34,621 bases of DNA from Coriobacteriaceae bacterium AM48-5 (GTDB taxonomy: Bacteria; Actinomycetota; Coriobacteriia; Coriobacteriales; Coriobacteriaceae), in NCBI GenBank assembly GCA_027669525.1, contig JAQEDJ010000026.1:1-34621 (forward strand), in the 5' to 3' direction. The notes under the pieces were generated by a model. The model was not told the DNA's origin and ran no database searches. It was given only the letters and a program-made list of their open reading frames with translations. Every line of letters begins with the position of its first letter. Position 1 is the stretch's first letter. This document shows, piece after piece, positions 1 through 6,582 of the stretch. A program made the position numbers and the translations under genes.

Positions 1-125
1 GCCCTGGCCTTGCCGCCGCGCTTTTTGCTGCTGGCCCTGTTTGCCCTGCTGACTGCGCTGGTTATTCTGAGCGTGCTGAGGCTTTTTTGCCACGATCCCT
101 CCCGGTGTTTGTATGCTGCACGTAA
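1..125 (+). CDS. C-terminal end of a membrane protein (partial, probable one-base deletion)
   Basis: The first 93 bases translate, in the frame starting at base 1, to a very hydrophobic stretch (PPRFLLLALFALLTALVILS) typical of a last transmembrane helix. That frame then runs on without a stop into the next gene. Adding one T to the T-run at about 88-93 instead gives a tail reading RLFLPRSLPVFVCCT and a TAA at 123-125, just before the hairpin at 131-165. I prefer that reading because single missing bases are common in this window. The family cannot be told from 40 residues; a multi-spanning transporter is one possibility. Confidence 0.45.
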   Translation, partial: PGLAAALFAAGPVCPADCAGYSERAEAFLPRSLPVFVCCT

Positions 126-130
126 TTGTA

Positions 131-165
131 ACCAGTCTTTTTGGGACGGGGCTAAAAAGACTGGT
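131..165. repeat. Short hairpin repeat with GGGACGGGG loop
   Basis: Perfect 12-base inverted arms (ACCAGTCTTTTT at 131-142 and its complement at 154-165) enclose the loop GGGACGGGGCT. The same loop core recurs in other intergenic hairpins of this window (12098-12120 and 24142-24180) with different stem sequences. It lies just after the likely stop of the preceding gene, so it could act as a terminator-like element. There is no T-run after the stem, so that role is uncertain. Confidence 0.65.
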
Positions 166-360
166 GGAGTACATGGGCTGGCGGATCGGCGTGTCGATGC
201 GGGTGTCGGCGCTCTCCCGCCGTTTGTTTCCAGACTGTGTATCCCCGTGTCGAAGGGGTCGTCTCGCGCGCACGTCATGTTGTCAATGGGTTACAGTATG
301 AACGGCGGCTATGTTTCCGCCAACGCACGAGAGAGTCGTCAACAAGGAGGATGCACGACG

Positions 361-1080
361 ATGCAGCGTGCCAAACAGATATCGGAATCTATTGAGCTGG
401 GCATCATCTTGGCGCTCGCCGGTGGCTTTATGGATGTGTATTCGTACATTGGGCGCGATCATGTTTTCGCCAACGCGCAGACAGGCAATATCCTGCTGGT
501 GGGCGTGAGCATCTCGGAGGGCAATTGGGCGCTCGCGGGACGCTATTTCTTCCCCGTGGTGTCGTTTGCCGTGGGCATTATGCTTGCCGACCTGGTACAC
601 GAGCGGTTTGGCAGCGTGATTCACTGGCGCCAGGTGACGGTGTTCTTTGAAGCCGTCATCTTGCTGGGCGTGAGTTTTATTCCCGGTGGCGATTTCAACC
701 TGCTCGCCAACTGCCTTACCTCGTTTGCCTGCGGTATGCAGGTCGAGAGCTTCCGCAAGATTCATGGACACGGCATCGCTACGACCATGTGCATCGGCAA
801 CTTGCGCAACGCTCTGCAAAACGTGGACGACTACATCATCACCCACAAGCGCGGCTTTTTGGAAAACGGCGCGCTGTACTTTGGCGTGATCTTCACCTTT
901 GTGTTTGGCGCCGTGCTGGGCAACTGGTGTATTGAGCGCATGGGGCTGCACGCCATCGTCGTGGCGAGCGTGCTGCTGTTTGTCGCGTTTGCCGTCATGT
1001 TCATCGACCGCGAACGCGATTTGCACAGGAAATGGGCCCGCATCGTAGCTGACTGGCAGACCACGAGTCTTAAGCGCTAA
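361..1080 (+). CDS. YoaK/DUF1275 family membrane protein
   Basis: A 239-residue integral membrane protein. The N-terminal segment has the family hallmarks: a glycine-rich first helix followed by GGFMDVYSYIG, then VFANAQTGNILLVG (compare the conserved QTGN of DUF1275). About six hydrophobic segments follow, and the C-terminal tail is basic. I chose ATG 361 because AAGGAGG ends about 10 bases upstream; the open frame extends further upstream, but only through non-homologous sequence. The family's substrate is not established, and transport is often assumed. It is followed by the AT-rich peptide island and does not appear co-transcribed with it. Confidence 0.85.
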   Translation: MQRAKQISESIELGIILALAGGFMDVYSYIGRDHVFANAQTGNILLVGVSISEGNWALAGRYFFPVVSFAVGIMLADLVHERFGSVIHWRQVTVFFEAVILLGVSFIPGGDFNLLANCLTSFACGMQVESFRKIHGHGIATTMCIGNLRNALQNVDDYIITHKRGFLENGALYFGVIFTFVFGAVLGNWCIERMGLHAIVVASVLLFVAFAVMFIDRERDLHRKWARIVADWQTTSLKR

Positions 1081-1162
1081 GGTGCATGTTTGTAATGACA
1101 AGATTTGACGTCAGCAAAGCGTGCTGCTTGAGGCTATAGAATAAAAATGCCATCTTTCTAGC

Positions 1163-1190
1163 TATAATTATTAGTTGAGGGGATGGACAT
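1163..1190 (+). promoter_or_regulatory. Candidate -10 box and ribosome binding site of the ABC exporter
   Basis: A perfect TATAAT lies at 1163-1168 in an AT-rich stretch, but no good -35 box sits 16-18 bases upstream. A GAGGGGA at 1177-1183 is placed well before the ATG at 1191. This would give a short leader of about 15-20 bases. The promoter call is tentative; the ribosome binding site is convincing. Confidence 0.4.
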
Positions 1191-2795
1191 ATGCCAGAGC
1201 TTTTTATTCAAAATAAGACGACAGTAATCAAGTTGATGGTGCTCTGCATTTTATCTGCCCTGGTGGAGCTGTCTGTTGTTAAAGCTGAATCGTTGATTAT
1301 AGACTATGGCCTGCTTCGCTCTAATTATCGTAACGTTTTATACATTGGGTTAGGCCTGCTAGTATTGCTCTCAGTTGAGCTGGTGACAAACCTGTTCAGA
1401 TCAAAATATGCGGAGCAATTGGCTTCCGATGGCGCTAACTGCTTCTATAGATTGCTTGCCCGCCGTGCTTTAGAGCGGCCCTTAGTTTTAGCAAAAGACA
1501 GTGACTACCTGTTATCGCGCATCGAAGAGGCTGGGAACCTGCAGCCGATGATTGGAATATTTACAACTGCGTTTCTTCCGTGCCTGGTGACGGGTTTGGC
1601 ATCGTTTGTGGCGCTATCTAATATCTCTTTGTTGCTTTTGATCCCTGTTTGTGTTTCGGCATTGTTTATTTCGCTTCTATATCCGTTCGCTCTTAGTAAG
1701 CTATCGACTAAGAGCGAAAAGGCATTGGAGGCCCAGGCGAGGGGTTCTGCTTATTTAGCCCAACTAATAAATTGTCGACTTTACATTCGAATTTCTCGTT
1801 CAATTAACTTGGAATTACTTCGCTATAAAAAGATGCTTAAAGCCTGCAGGAACTCTCGAGTTGAGGAGAGTGTCTTTGCGAGATTGGCAACTGAAATAGT
1901 TAACGCTGGCAACATCATTACTGGCTTGCTTTCAGTTCTGCTGCTTATTTTCCTTGTGTTAAAGCGCGGGCTGACGGTCGGGATTGCGGTGCAGAGTTAT
2001 CAACTTGTGCTTCTATGCTATTCTCCTTTTCCTCTTGTTCTGAATTGTTGGGCTCAGCTTCAGCCGTCGTTTAGGTCGTTGCGCCGTGTCTTGGAATTAC
2101 GTCGTCTTTTGGAAGCTGGAAAACCTAATTTGATATGCTTCGATCACGCTGATCGAATTAGTTGGAAAGGAATCAGTCTCTCGTTTTCGTCGAGCGAAAC
2201 TAATGAGAGGATAACAATTCCAGATTGCACGATACAGGCACCTTGTCTGGTTTTAGTAAGCGGCCCTAATGCATGTGGCAAATCTTCATTTCTGGAAGTA
2301 TTGAATGGATTATTGTCGCCAGTTGCCGGCAGACTGTGTGTTAATGAGTCTACTGTCATTTTCGATGGCTTGACTTTAATCCAGCTACCCTGCGCAACTA
2401 TGCCGCAAAGACATTTGATAATGGGGGGAACTTTCAGGAAGGCTCTTTACTATGGTCTTGTAGATATTGACTCTGAAAAACTCATCTATCTTTTGAAGGG
2501 TTTTAGCCTCGATAAATTATTTGAAGCCAATCCCATCATTGGAACTAGGGGACACAATTTGTCTGGCGGAGAACTGGCTTCTCTATTACTTTGTAGGGCC
2601 TTTCTGAGCAGCTATTCTATTATTATTTTGGATGAGCCTTGCAACAATTTAGATAATGCTTCGATATCCTTTTTGAAGGCGGTGGTTGCACAGGAGATGA
2701 AAGAGCGTATCGTCATCATTGCGGATCATGGACATGGTTTTGAACAATTTGCAGACTATGTAATACAGTTTCAGGAGCCAGAAAAAACTATCTAG
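1191..2795 (+). CDS. ABC exporter, membrane and ATPase domains fused (probable peptide exporter)
   Basis: A 534-residue half-transporter. Residues 1-300 hold about six hydrophobic segments. The ATPase half has a Walker A at 358-366 (GPNACGKSS), the signature LSGGE at 457-461, Walker B ending in D481-E482 (IIILDEP) and a switch histidine at H513 (ADHGHG). No N-terminal C39 peptidase domain is present, so it probably does not cleave a leader itself. Base composition is AT-richer than the flanking housekeeping genes and matches the minus-strand peptide genes it converges on (34 bases between stop codons). From context I infer that it exports the mature product of that cassette or gives self-immunity; sequence alone does not fix the substrate. 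Confidence 0.85.
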   Translation: MPELFIQNKTTVIKLMVLCILSALVELSVVKAESLIIDYGLLRSNYRNVLYIGLGLLVLLSVELVTNLFRSKYAEQLASDGANCFYRLLARRALERPLVLAKDSDYLLSRIEEAGNLQPMIGIFTTAFLPCLVTGLASFVALSNISLLLLIPVCVSALFISLLYPFALSKLSTKSEKALEAQARGSAYLAQLINCRLYIRISRSINLELLRYKKMLKACRNSRVEESVFARLATEIVNAGNIITGLLSVLLLIFLVLKRGLTVGIAVQSYQLVLLCYSPFPLVLNCWAQLQPSFRSLRRVLELRRLLEAGKPNLICFDHADRISWKGISLSFSSSETNERITIPDCTIQAPCLVLVSGPNACGKSSFLEVLNGLLSPVAGRLCVNESTVIFDGLTLIQLPCATMPQRHLIMGGTFRKALYYGLVDIDSEKLIYLLKGFSLDKLFEANPIIGTRGHNLSGGELASLLLCRAFLSSYSIIILDEPCNNLDNASISFLKAVVAQEMKERIVIIADHGHGFEQFADYVIQFQEPEKTI

Positions 2796-2803
2796 CTCCT
2801 GAA
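2770..2803. repeat. Inverted repeat between convergent genes, possible terminator
   Basis: Perfect 9-base arms TTCAGGAGC (2770-2778) and GCTCCTGAA (2795-2803) flank a 16-base loop containing an A6 run. It overlaps the stop codon of the ABC exporter and lies just beyond the end of the minus-strand LURP-like gene. No T-run directly follows the stem on either strand, so an intrinsic bidirectional terminator is plausible but not certain. Confidence 0.45.
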
Positions 2804-2829
2804 CGTTGCTACCAACTGCTATTTGCGAG

Positions 2830-3369
2830 TTATTCGAGATGCTCTTCAATGCGAGCTCTAAGAAGGGCAATGGCTGTGGGTATGCCAATTGCGGCAGCTA
2901 ATTCGGCTTTATCCAAAACCTGTATGCTAAAGCACGATTGTTTATCACATTGAAGAACGGTAACTGAAGATATCCTCACTTCCTGTTGGCGGAATATATC
3001 GTAATCTCCAAAAAGGAAGTTACCTTTTATTGAGTAATTTGGTATGTTCGTTATGCACTTCATCTCAAGTCTGTTTAGGCCATAATCGAACACCGCAACT
3101 TCCTTATGTTCGATGACGAGCGCAACCCTGGGCATGTTACTAAAGCCACCGTCGACGACAGTAAAGAGCTTTTCATTTGTATCGTCATAAACGGTGTATT
3201 TAAGACTCAATAGCTGTCCTAGTGGACCCGTGAACCCATGTCTTTTGATGTTGAGGTTGTCTCCCACTGGGTTGGTGAGAGCTAGAGCATGCGGATAAGG
3301 GTTACCTTCAATTGAGATTCGATATTCGTTTGTAGCTGTCTTGCTCGATTTAGGACCAGTAGCCACCAC
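2830..3369 (-). CDS. LURP-one/Tubby-like (YxjI-type) protein in the peptide cassette
   Basis: A 179-residue soluble protein, GTG start, with GAGG nine bases upstream inside the preceding peptide gene. The pattern resembles the LURP-one-related (YxjI) beta-barrel family: strands such as LGQLLSLKYTVYDDTNEKLF, then YSIKGNFLFGDYDIF, and a hydrophobic C-terminal helix near ELAAAIGIPTAIALLR. This is pattern recognition, not an alignment. It is the last gene of the minus-strand run and overlaps the cysteine-rich peptide gene by 20 bases, which suggests translational coupling. Its role in a peptide system is unknown; binding of the product or of membrane lipid is conceivable but not shown. Confidence 0.55.
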   Translation of the reverse strand: MVATGPKSSKTATNEYRISIEGNPYPHALALTNPVGDNLNIKRHGFTGPLGQLLSLKYTVYDDTNEKLFTVVDGGFSNMPRVALVIEHKEVAVFDYGLNRLEMKCITNIPNYSIKGNFLFGDYDIFRQQEVRISSVTVLQCDKQSCFSIQVLDKAELAAAIGIPTAIALLRARIEEHLE

Positions 3370-3529
3370 GCGTCATCGCCTCAATCGCATTGGAACCGAC
3401 TTCTGCTTCGTGCGGAGAATTACGCAGTACGTTGCAGTACATGCAGCTGCAATAACCGCATGGGCAATTTCTAATAAAATGAATGACGCTATTTACTGCA
3501 TGCATGTTAAATGGTCGAATACTTCTCAT
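3350..3529 (-). CDS. Cysteine-rich peptide, probable RiPP precursor
   Basis: A 59-residue reading frame with an excellent ribosome binding site: GGAGG at 3536-3540, six bases before ATG 3529. The first ~20 residues (MRSIRPFNMHAVNSVIHFIR) could be a leader. A tight cluster CPCGYCSCMYC follows at residues 22-32, five cysteines spaced C-x-C-x2-C-x-C-x2-C. A charged segment and the C-terminus GGYWS complete it. The start overlaps the end of the acyl-carrier-like gene by 23 bases, and its end overlaps the LURP-like gene by 20. Given the radical SAM maturase of the Cys-rich-peptide type upstream, I infer it is that enzyme's substrate. I do not recognise a specific precursor family. Confidence 0.75.
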   Translation of the reverse strand: MRSIRPFNMHAVNSVIHFIRNCPCGYCSCMYCNVLRNSPHEAEVGSNAIEAMTRGGYWS

Positions 3530-3821
3530 GATTAGCCTCCCATTGTTCGATTGTTTCTGACTGTTCTATTACCTTCTTCACCTCCTCAACACTGTTGAAC
3601 CCTATGTTTTCAATCGACGAGTACTCAACGTAAACAGAAAACCTGCTTTCAAGAAAAATTAGCAGTCGAACTAGATCCGATGAGGACAAGCTGAATGGGG
3701 AATTGGTCAATCGTTGATTTCTTAGATCTTGATCAAATTGAGTCAAATCCAAATCTCTAATATTGCTTATTGCTTTTTCGATTTCTGCGTAGATGGTTTC
3801 ATCTTTACAATATGCTGTCAT
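3507..3821 (-). CDS. Peptide maturation system acyl carrier-related protein
   Basis: A 104-residue protein with a helical, acyl-carrier-like central part: PFSLSSSDLVRLLIFLESRF, then VYVEYSSIENIGFNSVEEV. By eye this aligns with the helix II region of carrier proteins, placing Ser47 where the phosphopantetheine serine would be, but the usual DSL motif reads SSS-D. It matches my recollection of the 'peptide maturation system acyl carrier-related protein' family (TIGR04069) that accompanies CcpM maturases. Start and stop are coupled: ATGA overlap with the gene before, 23-base overlap with the precursor gene after. Whether it carries a phosphopantetheine arm is open. Confidence 0.65.
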   Translation of the reverse strand: MTAYCKDETIYAEIEKAISNIRDLDLTQFDQDLRNQRLTNSPFSLSSSDLVRLLIFLESRFSVYVEYSSIENIGFNSVEEVKKVIEQSETIEQWEANHEKYSTI

Positions 3822-4829
3822 TTCAGTACCCCAAGATCGAAATCAAACAACTCGTCCTCGATTGTCTTGCAGCATAGTAATGATTCTTCTGGATCTAAGC
3901 TGGCTGAGAAACTGGGTATTCCTCTTAGTCGAAGTTCTCTTGCTGCTTGAATAGCTTTATCGCTAGATGAATAGCTTATTTGAAATTCATGCGTCTCCAA
4001 CCCCTCTGTGGCGTCAAGTACTTCGTTTGTAATTTCAAATTGAACTTTCTCTGCTTGCGTAAGCGTTTCAATTACGGGCATGAGCCTAGCATTATGTCGT
4101 AGTCGGCTATCGTGTATGGGATATTGATAATGGCTAAGTCAGGGCAGAAAGCTCGACATGCAGCAATCGACCCCAATCCGTAATCTCCGAAAATGTGGTC
4201 GTTGTATTTCATAAGCACATTGGGCGTCTCTAATAGAGCTAGGTCGGATTTATCATTCTCAATGATGAGGTTGATCTGCTCATTCATTTTGATGACGGCA
4301 GATTGGCCACCATCAAAACTAAGGGTGTTGCAGCCCCAGATTTCATTTAAAGGATTGAAGCTCAACGCGCATAGATTGGATGGTGCTTTCTCATCTCGCT
4401 AACGATGCTACTGAACGTTATTGTTGAATTGGCGGGTGTATATAGATTCCCGACAACAATTTTTGGTATCAGGGCTAATTCCTGCATGTCGCTTTTGCTA
4501 GACTCGATTTGTTCAGCGGCGAGTTGGCTGACAACCGTCTTATTTACAGAATGAGCGTAGGTTTCAGCGTGTTTACTAAATTCTACGAGTCCTGCGGCGC
4601 TTTCTTTCGTCGATAAAACGACAACCAGGTCTGATTCATCGATTGTCGTTACATAGTTAATTCGATTTCTTATGCCAATTTCTTTGCAATTAACAAGGTT
4701 GGCGACATCTAGGCCGTCCGGTAGAATGCCGCATGGCGTTGATACCCGGATATTGTAGCCATTTCCTAGCAATCCAATCAGAAGAGGATAGTCAGCTCTT
4801 GTGAAAGATATAAGTCCGATTGTCTTCAT
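3818..4829 (-). CDS. TIGR04066-like peptide maturation protein, frame broken twice
   Basis: Three abutting frames (4829-4362, 4365-4072 and 4081-3818; 155, 97 and 87 residues) probably form one gene of about 337 residues. Each junction is repaired by adding exactly one base, at about 4365 and 4080, as in many other genes here. The sum then equals 338 codons, close to the usual size of the 'peptide maturation system protein, TIGR04066 family' as I recall it. Recognisable pieces are MKTIGLISFTRADYP at the N-terminus, VVGNLYTPANSTITF in the middle, and HIFGDYGLGSIAACRAFCPD followed by IINIPYT. It starts 5 bases after the radical SAM stop and runs ATGA into the carrier-like gene. Its biochemical function is unknown. 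Three separate small genes would be the alternative, but I find it less likely. Confidence 0.6.
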
Positions 4830-4834
4830 GATTT

Positions 4835-6280
4835 TTATCGCTTGTTCCTTTTTAGAGCTGTTGCAATGGACACTTCATGTCTATGAAGCTCAAAGCGAAG
4901 TATTTTCTGATTAAGTCGGTCAAAGGCAATTCGTTTTGAATTGTCGCATGCTGTTCGCTTGTAATCAGGGCTTATTACTCCTTCGCAATCTGCGCTTTTT
5001 ATGCATTGGGTGCACAGCTGAAATGCCCAACATTTTTTACATGAATCGCTGGTCAGCTTTGAAACATTGATTATCTTTTCAATTTGACCTAAATCAAATC
5101 CTGAATCCAATGTGCCGATATACATTTCCTTCGTTGTTTCGCTGACCCTTTCGCAAGGAAGAAGCGCTCCTGCTGTTGTCACAAATAGACGCGTAACCCC
5201 TGGTTCGCATGGGCCACCGGGTATAGCTTTTGCTGGGATGTTCGAAGGTGCAAATCGCTTTATGTTTTGGTTGATGTTTGCAAGCGTATATGAAGCGAGC
5301 CTATCGTTGCGGTTTCCTTTTTCGATTTCGCGCTCATCCATAATTCTTGCTTTAAATAAGGCGTAATTTAGCTGACTTGAGAACTCGTCATTGTAGGGGG
5401 CGATACGTCCGTTGCGTTCCAGGTAGTTGAATTGAACATCGCAATCTTCGATATCTTTATCATTTATAAAGGAAGAGACTGTTTTATAGATGTTGTTCGT
5501 GTCGACTACGGCATTAAAATGAACATATTTGTTGCGTTCAGGATGGCTGTCTAAAACCATATGAACATTGTCTATAACTGTTTGGTATGAGGACTTGCCA
5601 TTAGCGTAAGGCCTAGACTTATCATGGATTTGCTGCGGCCCGTCAAGACTGATTAACAAATAGAATTCATGCCCAGAATCGAAGAAGAATTTAACCATTT
5701 CTTCAGATAAAAGAGAGCAATTAGTTGTAATTCGAAATGAGATGTGTTTTCCTTCAAATACCTGCTCTGCATATTGAGTAATTAGCTTAATTTCATTAAA
5801 TCGAAGGAGAGGTTCTCCTCCATAAAATGCTACGACCGGGTTTGAGTTGTCGATCGAGTGCATCTTAAAGAATTCGATTGCATGTTTTGCCGTCGAAATG
5901 ACCTTTTGAAAGTTAAGCTGGAAAGAAATATACGGATGCTAACCCTTCAGCTGACTCAATCTTGTAACTTCCGATGTGATTACTGTATCTATTCCGGAAA
6001 CTCCTCATACAACAGAGCCCACAGTCATAACTCCATGGTCAATTGATGGATAAGCGATATCCTGCAATGGCGAATCGCAGCAGTAGCCACATGATTGTAG
6101 TAACTGGAATTCTTGGTCTGATCTACAGGAGGCGTGGCAAACTTTGCCTGCTTGGACTTCTGAGATGTAATTGAAGAGATCTTTGCTTACTGCAAGTATC
6201 TCGTTTCGATTGGCATCATAAATGTAGTGGCCCAAGAGGGTCTTTATAGGTAGAACTAACATCTCTACCGCCTCTTTCAT
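4835..6280 (-). CDS. ccpM: CcpM-like radical SAM/SPASM peptide maturase, switched off by an internal inversion
   Basis: Expected role: radical SAM modification of a Cys-rich peptide (family TIGR04068 as I recall it). As sequenced it is in two minus-strand pieces. An N-terminal piece (6280-6005) has a possible leader-binding region, HYIYDANRNEILAVSKDLF. A C-terminal piece (5863-4835) has AFYGGEPLL and a SPASM tail with GGPCEPG, LLPCERVSE and CKKCWAFQLCTQC. Between them, 5899-6041 is inverted and carries the cluster motif CNFRCDYC on the plus strand. Reverting it gives, in frame, AYPSID-LLKVKLERN at one junction and HNSMV-ISTAKHAIEFF at the other, for 481 residues with C102, C106 and C109. ATG 6262 is an alternative start with AGAGG upstream; ATG 6280 has no clear ribosome binding site. 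Confidence 0.85.
5899..6041. other. 143-bp inverted (possibly invertible) DNA segment inside the maturase gene
   Basis: The ends are TGACC (5899-5903) and GGTCA (6037-6041). Including flanks the repeats are AAATGACC and AATTGACC read inward, 7 of 8 identical. The segment carries the codons for the radical SAM cysteines on the plus strand (5963-5965, 5975-5977, 5984-5986), opposite to the gene. Flipping it restores a continuous frame at both ends with sensible family sequence, which is very unlikely by chance. It may be a phase-variable intragenic switch or a one-off rearrangement. No recombinase gene is in the window, and such short repeats do not identify an enzyme. Confidence 0.85.
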
Positions 6281-6302
6281 TTCACTAATGTTATTTAGTG
6301 AA
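6281..6302. promoter_or_regulatory. Palindrome at the maturase start, possible operator or leader hairpin
   Basis: Perfect 8-base arms TTCACTAA (6281-6288) and TTAGTGAA (6295-6302) surround TGTTAT, directly before the ATG at 6280 and downstream of the candidate promoter. It could be a repressor site or a hairpin in the 5' leader. If translation starts at ATG 6262, the palindrome lies wholly in the untranslated leader. Confidence 0.45.
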
Positions 6303-6318
6303 CTAAGATGTTTGCTAT

Positions 6319-6347
6319 AAAGTATCCTTTTATAAACGTATTGTCAA
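6319..6347 (-). promoter_or_regulatory. Candidate promoter of the peptide maturation operon
   Basis: Read on the minus strand there is a perfect TTGACA (6347-6342), a 17-base spacer and TACTTT (6324-6319) as a weak -10. Transcription would start just before the palindrome at 6281-6302 and run through all five minus-strand cassette genes. The -35 and spacing are good; the -10 matches consensus at only three positions. Confidence 0.5.
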
Positions 6348-6582
6348 ACATATATTGCTAAAACAGAAACAATTTATAGACTGAGTTGGTCGTATTCTTT
6401 GGGCGATTGCTCCTATAATCTAGCCTTCGCTGCTGTCGGGAGGGAAGGACTAGGACTCCGTTATTATGTTGAAACGCTTTAACACTTTTGATGTTCTCGC
6501 GTGTTTTTTGTTTCAAAAGCGTTAGGATGGAACTTATAGCGCGGGGCGTAATAGGTGCCCCGCACACGATGGGAGGCTATCA
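6348..6582 (+). promoter_or_regulatory. Promoter and leader region of fucO, two dyads
   Basis: No gene is visible here. A TATAAT at 6414-6419 is a possible -10 with a poor -35. Two dyads follow: AACGCTTT (6473-6480) with AAAGCGTT (6516-6523), a possible operator with widely spaced arms, and a GC-rich hairpin GCGGGGC (6541-6547)/GCCCCGC (6557-6563). The hairpin ends eight bases before the GGAGG at 6572-6576 that serves ATG 6583. The leader hairpin could affect ribosome access. The role of either dyad is inferred from position only. Confidence 0.35.

Noticed and set aside
10..360. Upstream extension of the YoaK-like gene to position 10
   Set aside because: The extra 117 codons cross an intergenic hairpin and the end of another gene; ATG 361 has an AAGGAGG.
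3341..3535. A 64-codon plus-strand frame opposite the cysteine-rich peptide
   Set aside because: No ribosome binding site; the minus-strand peptide has GGAGG at ideal spacing and coupled neighbours.
5858..6046. The plus-strand 62-codon frame with CNFRCDYC as an independent small radical SAM-type peptide gene
   Set aside because: It has no good ribosome binding site and is fully explained by inversion of a piece of the neighbouring maturase.
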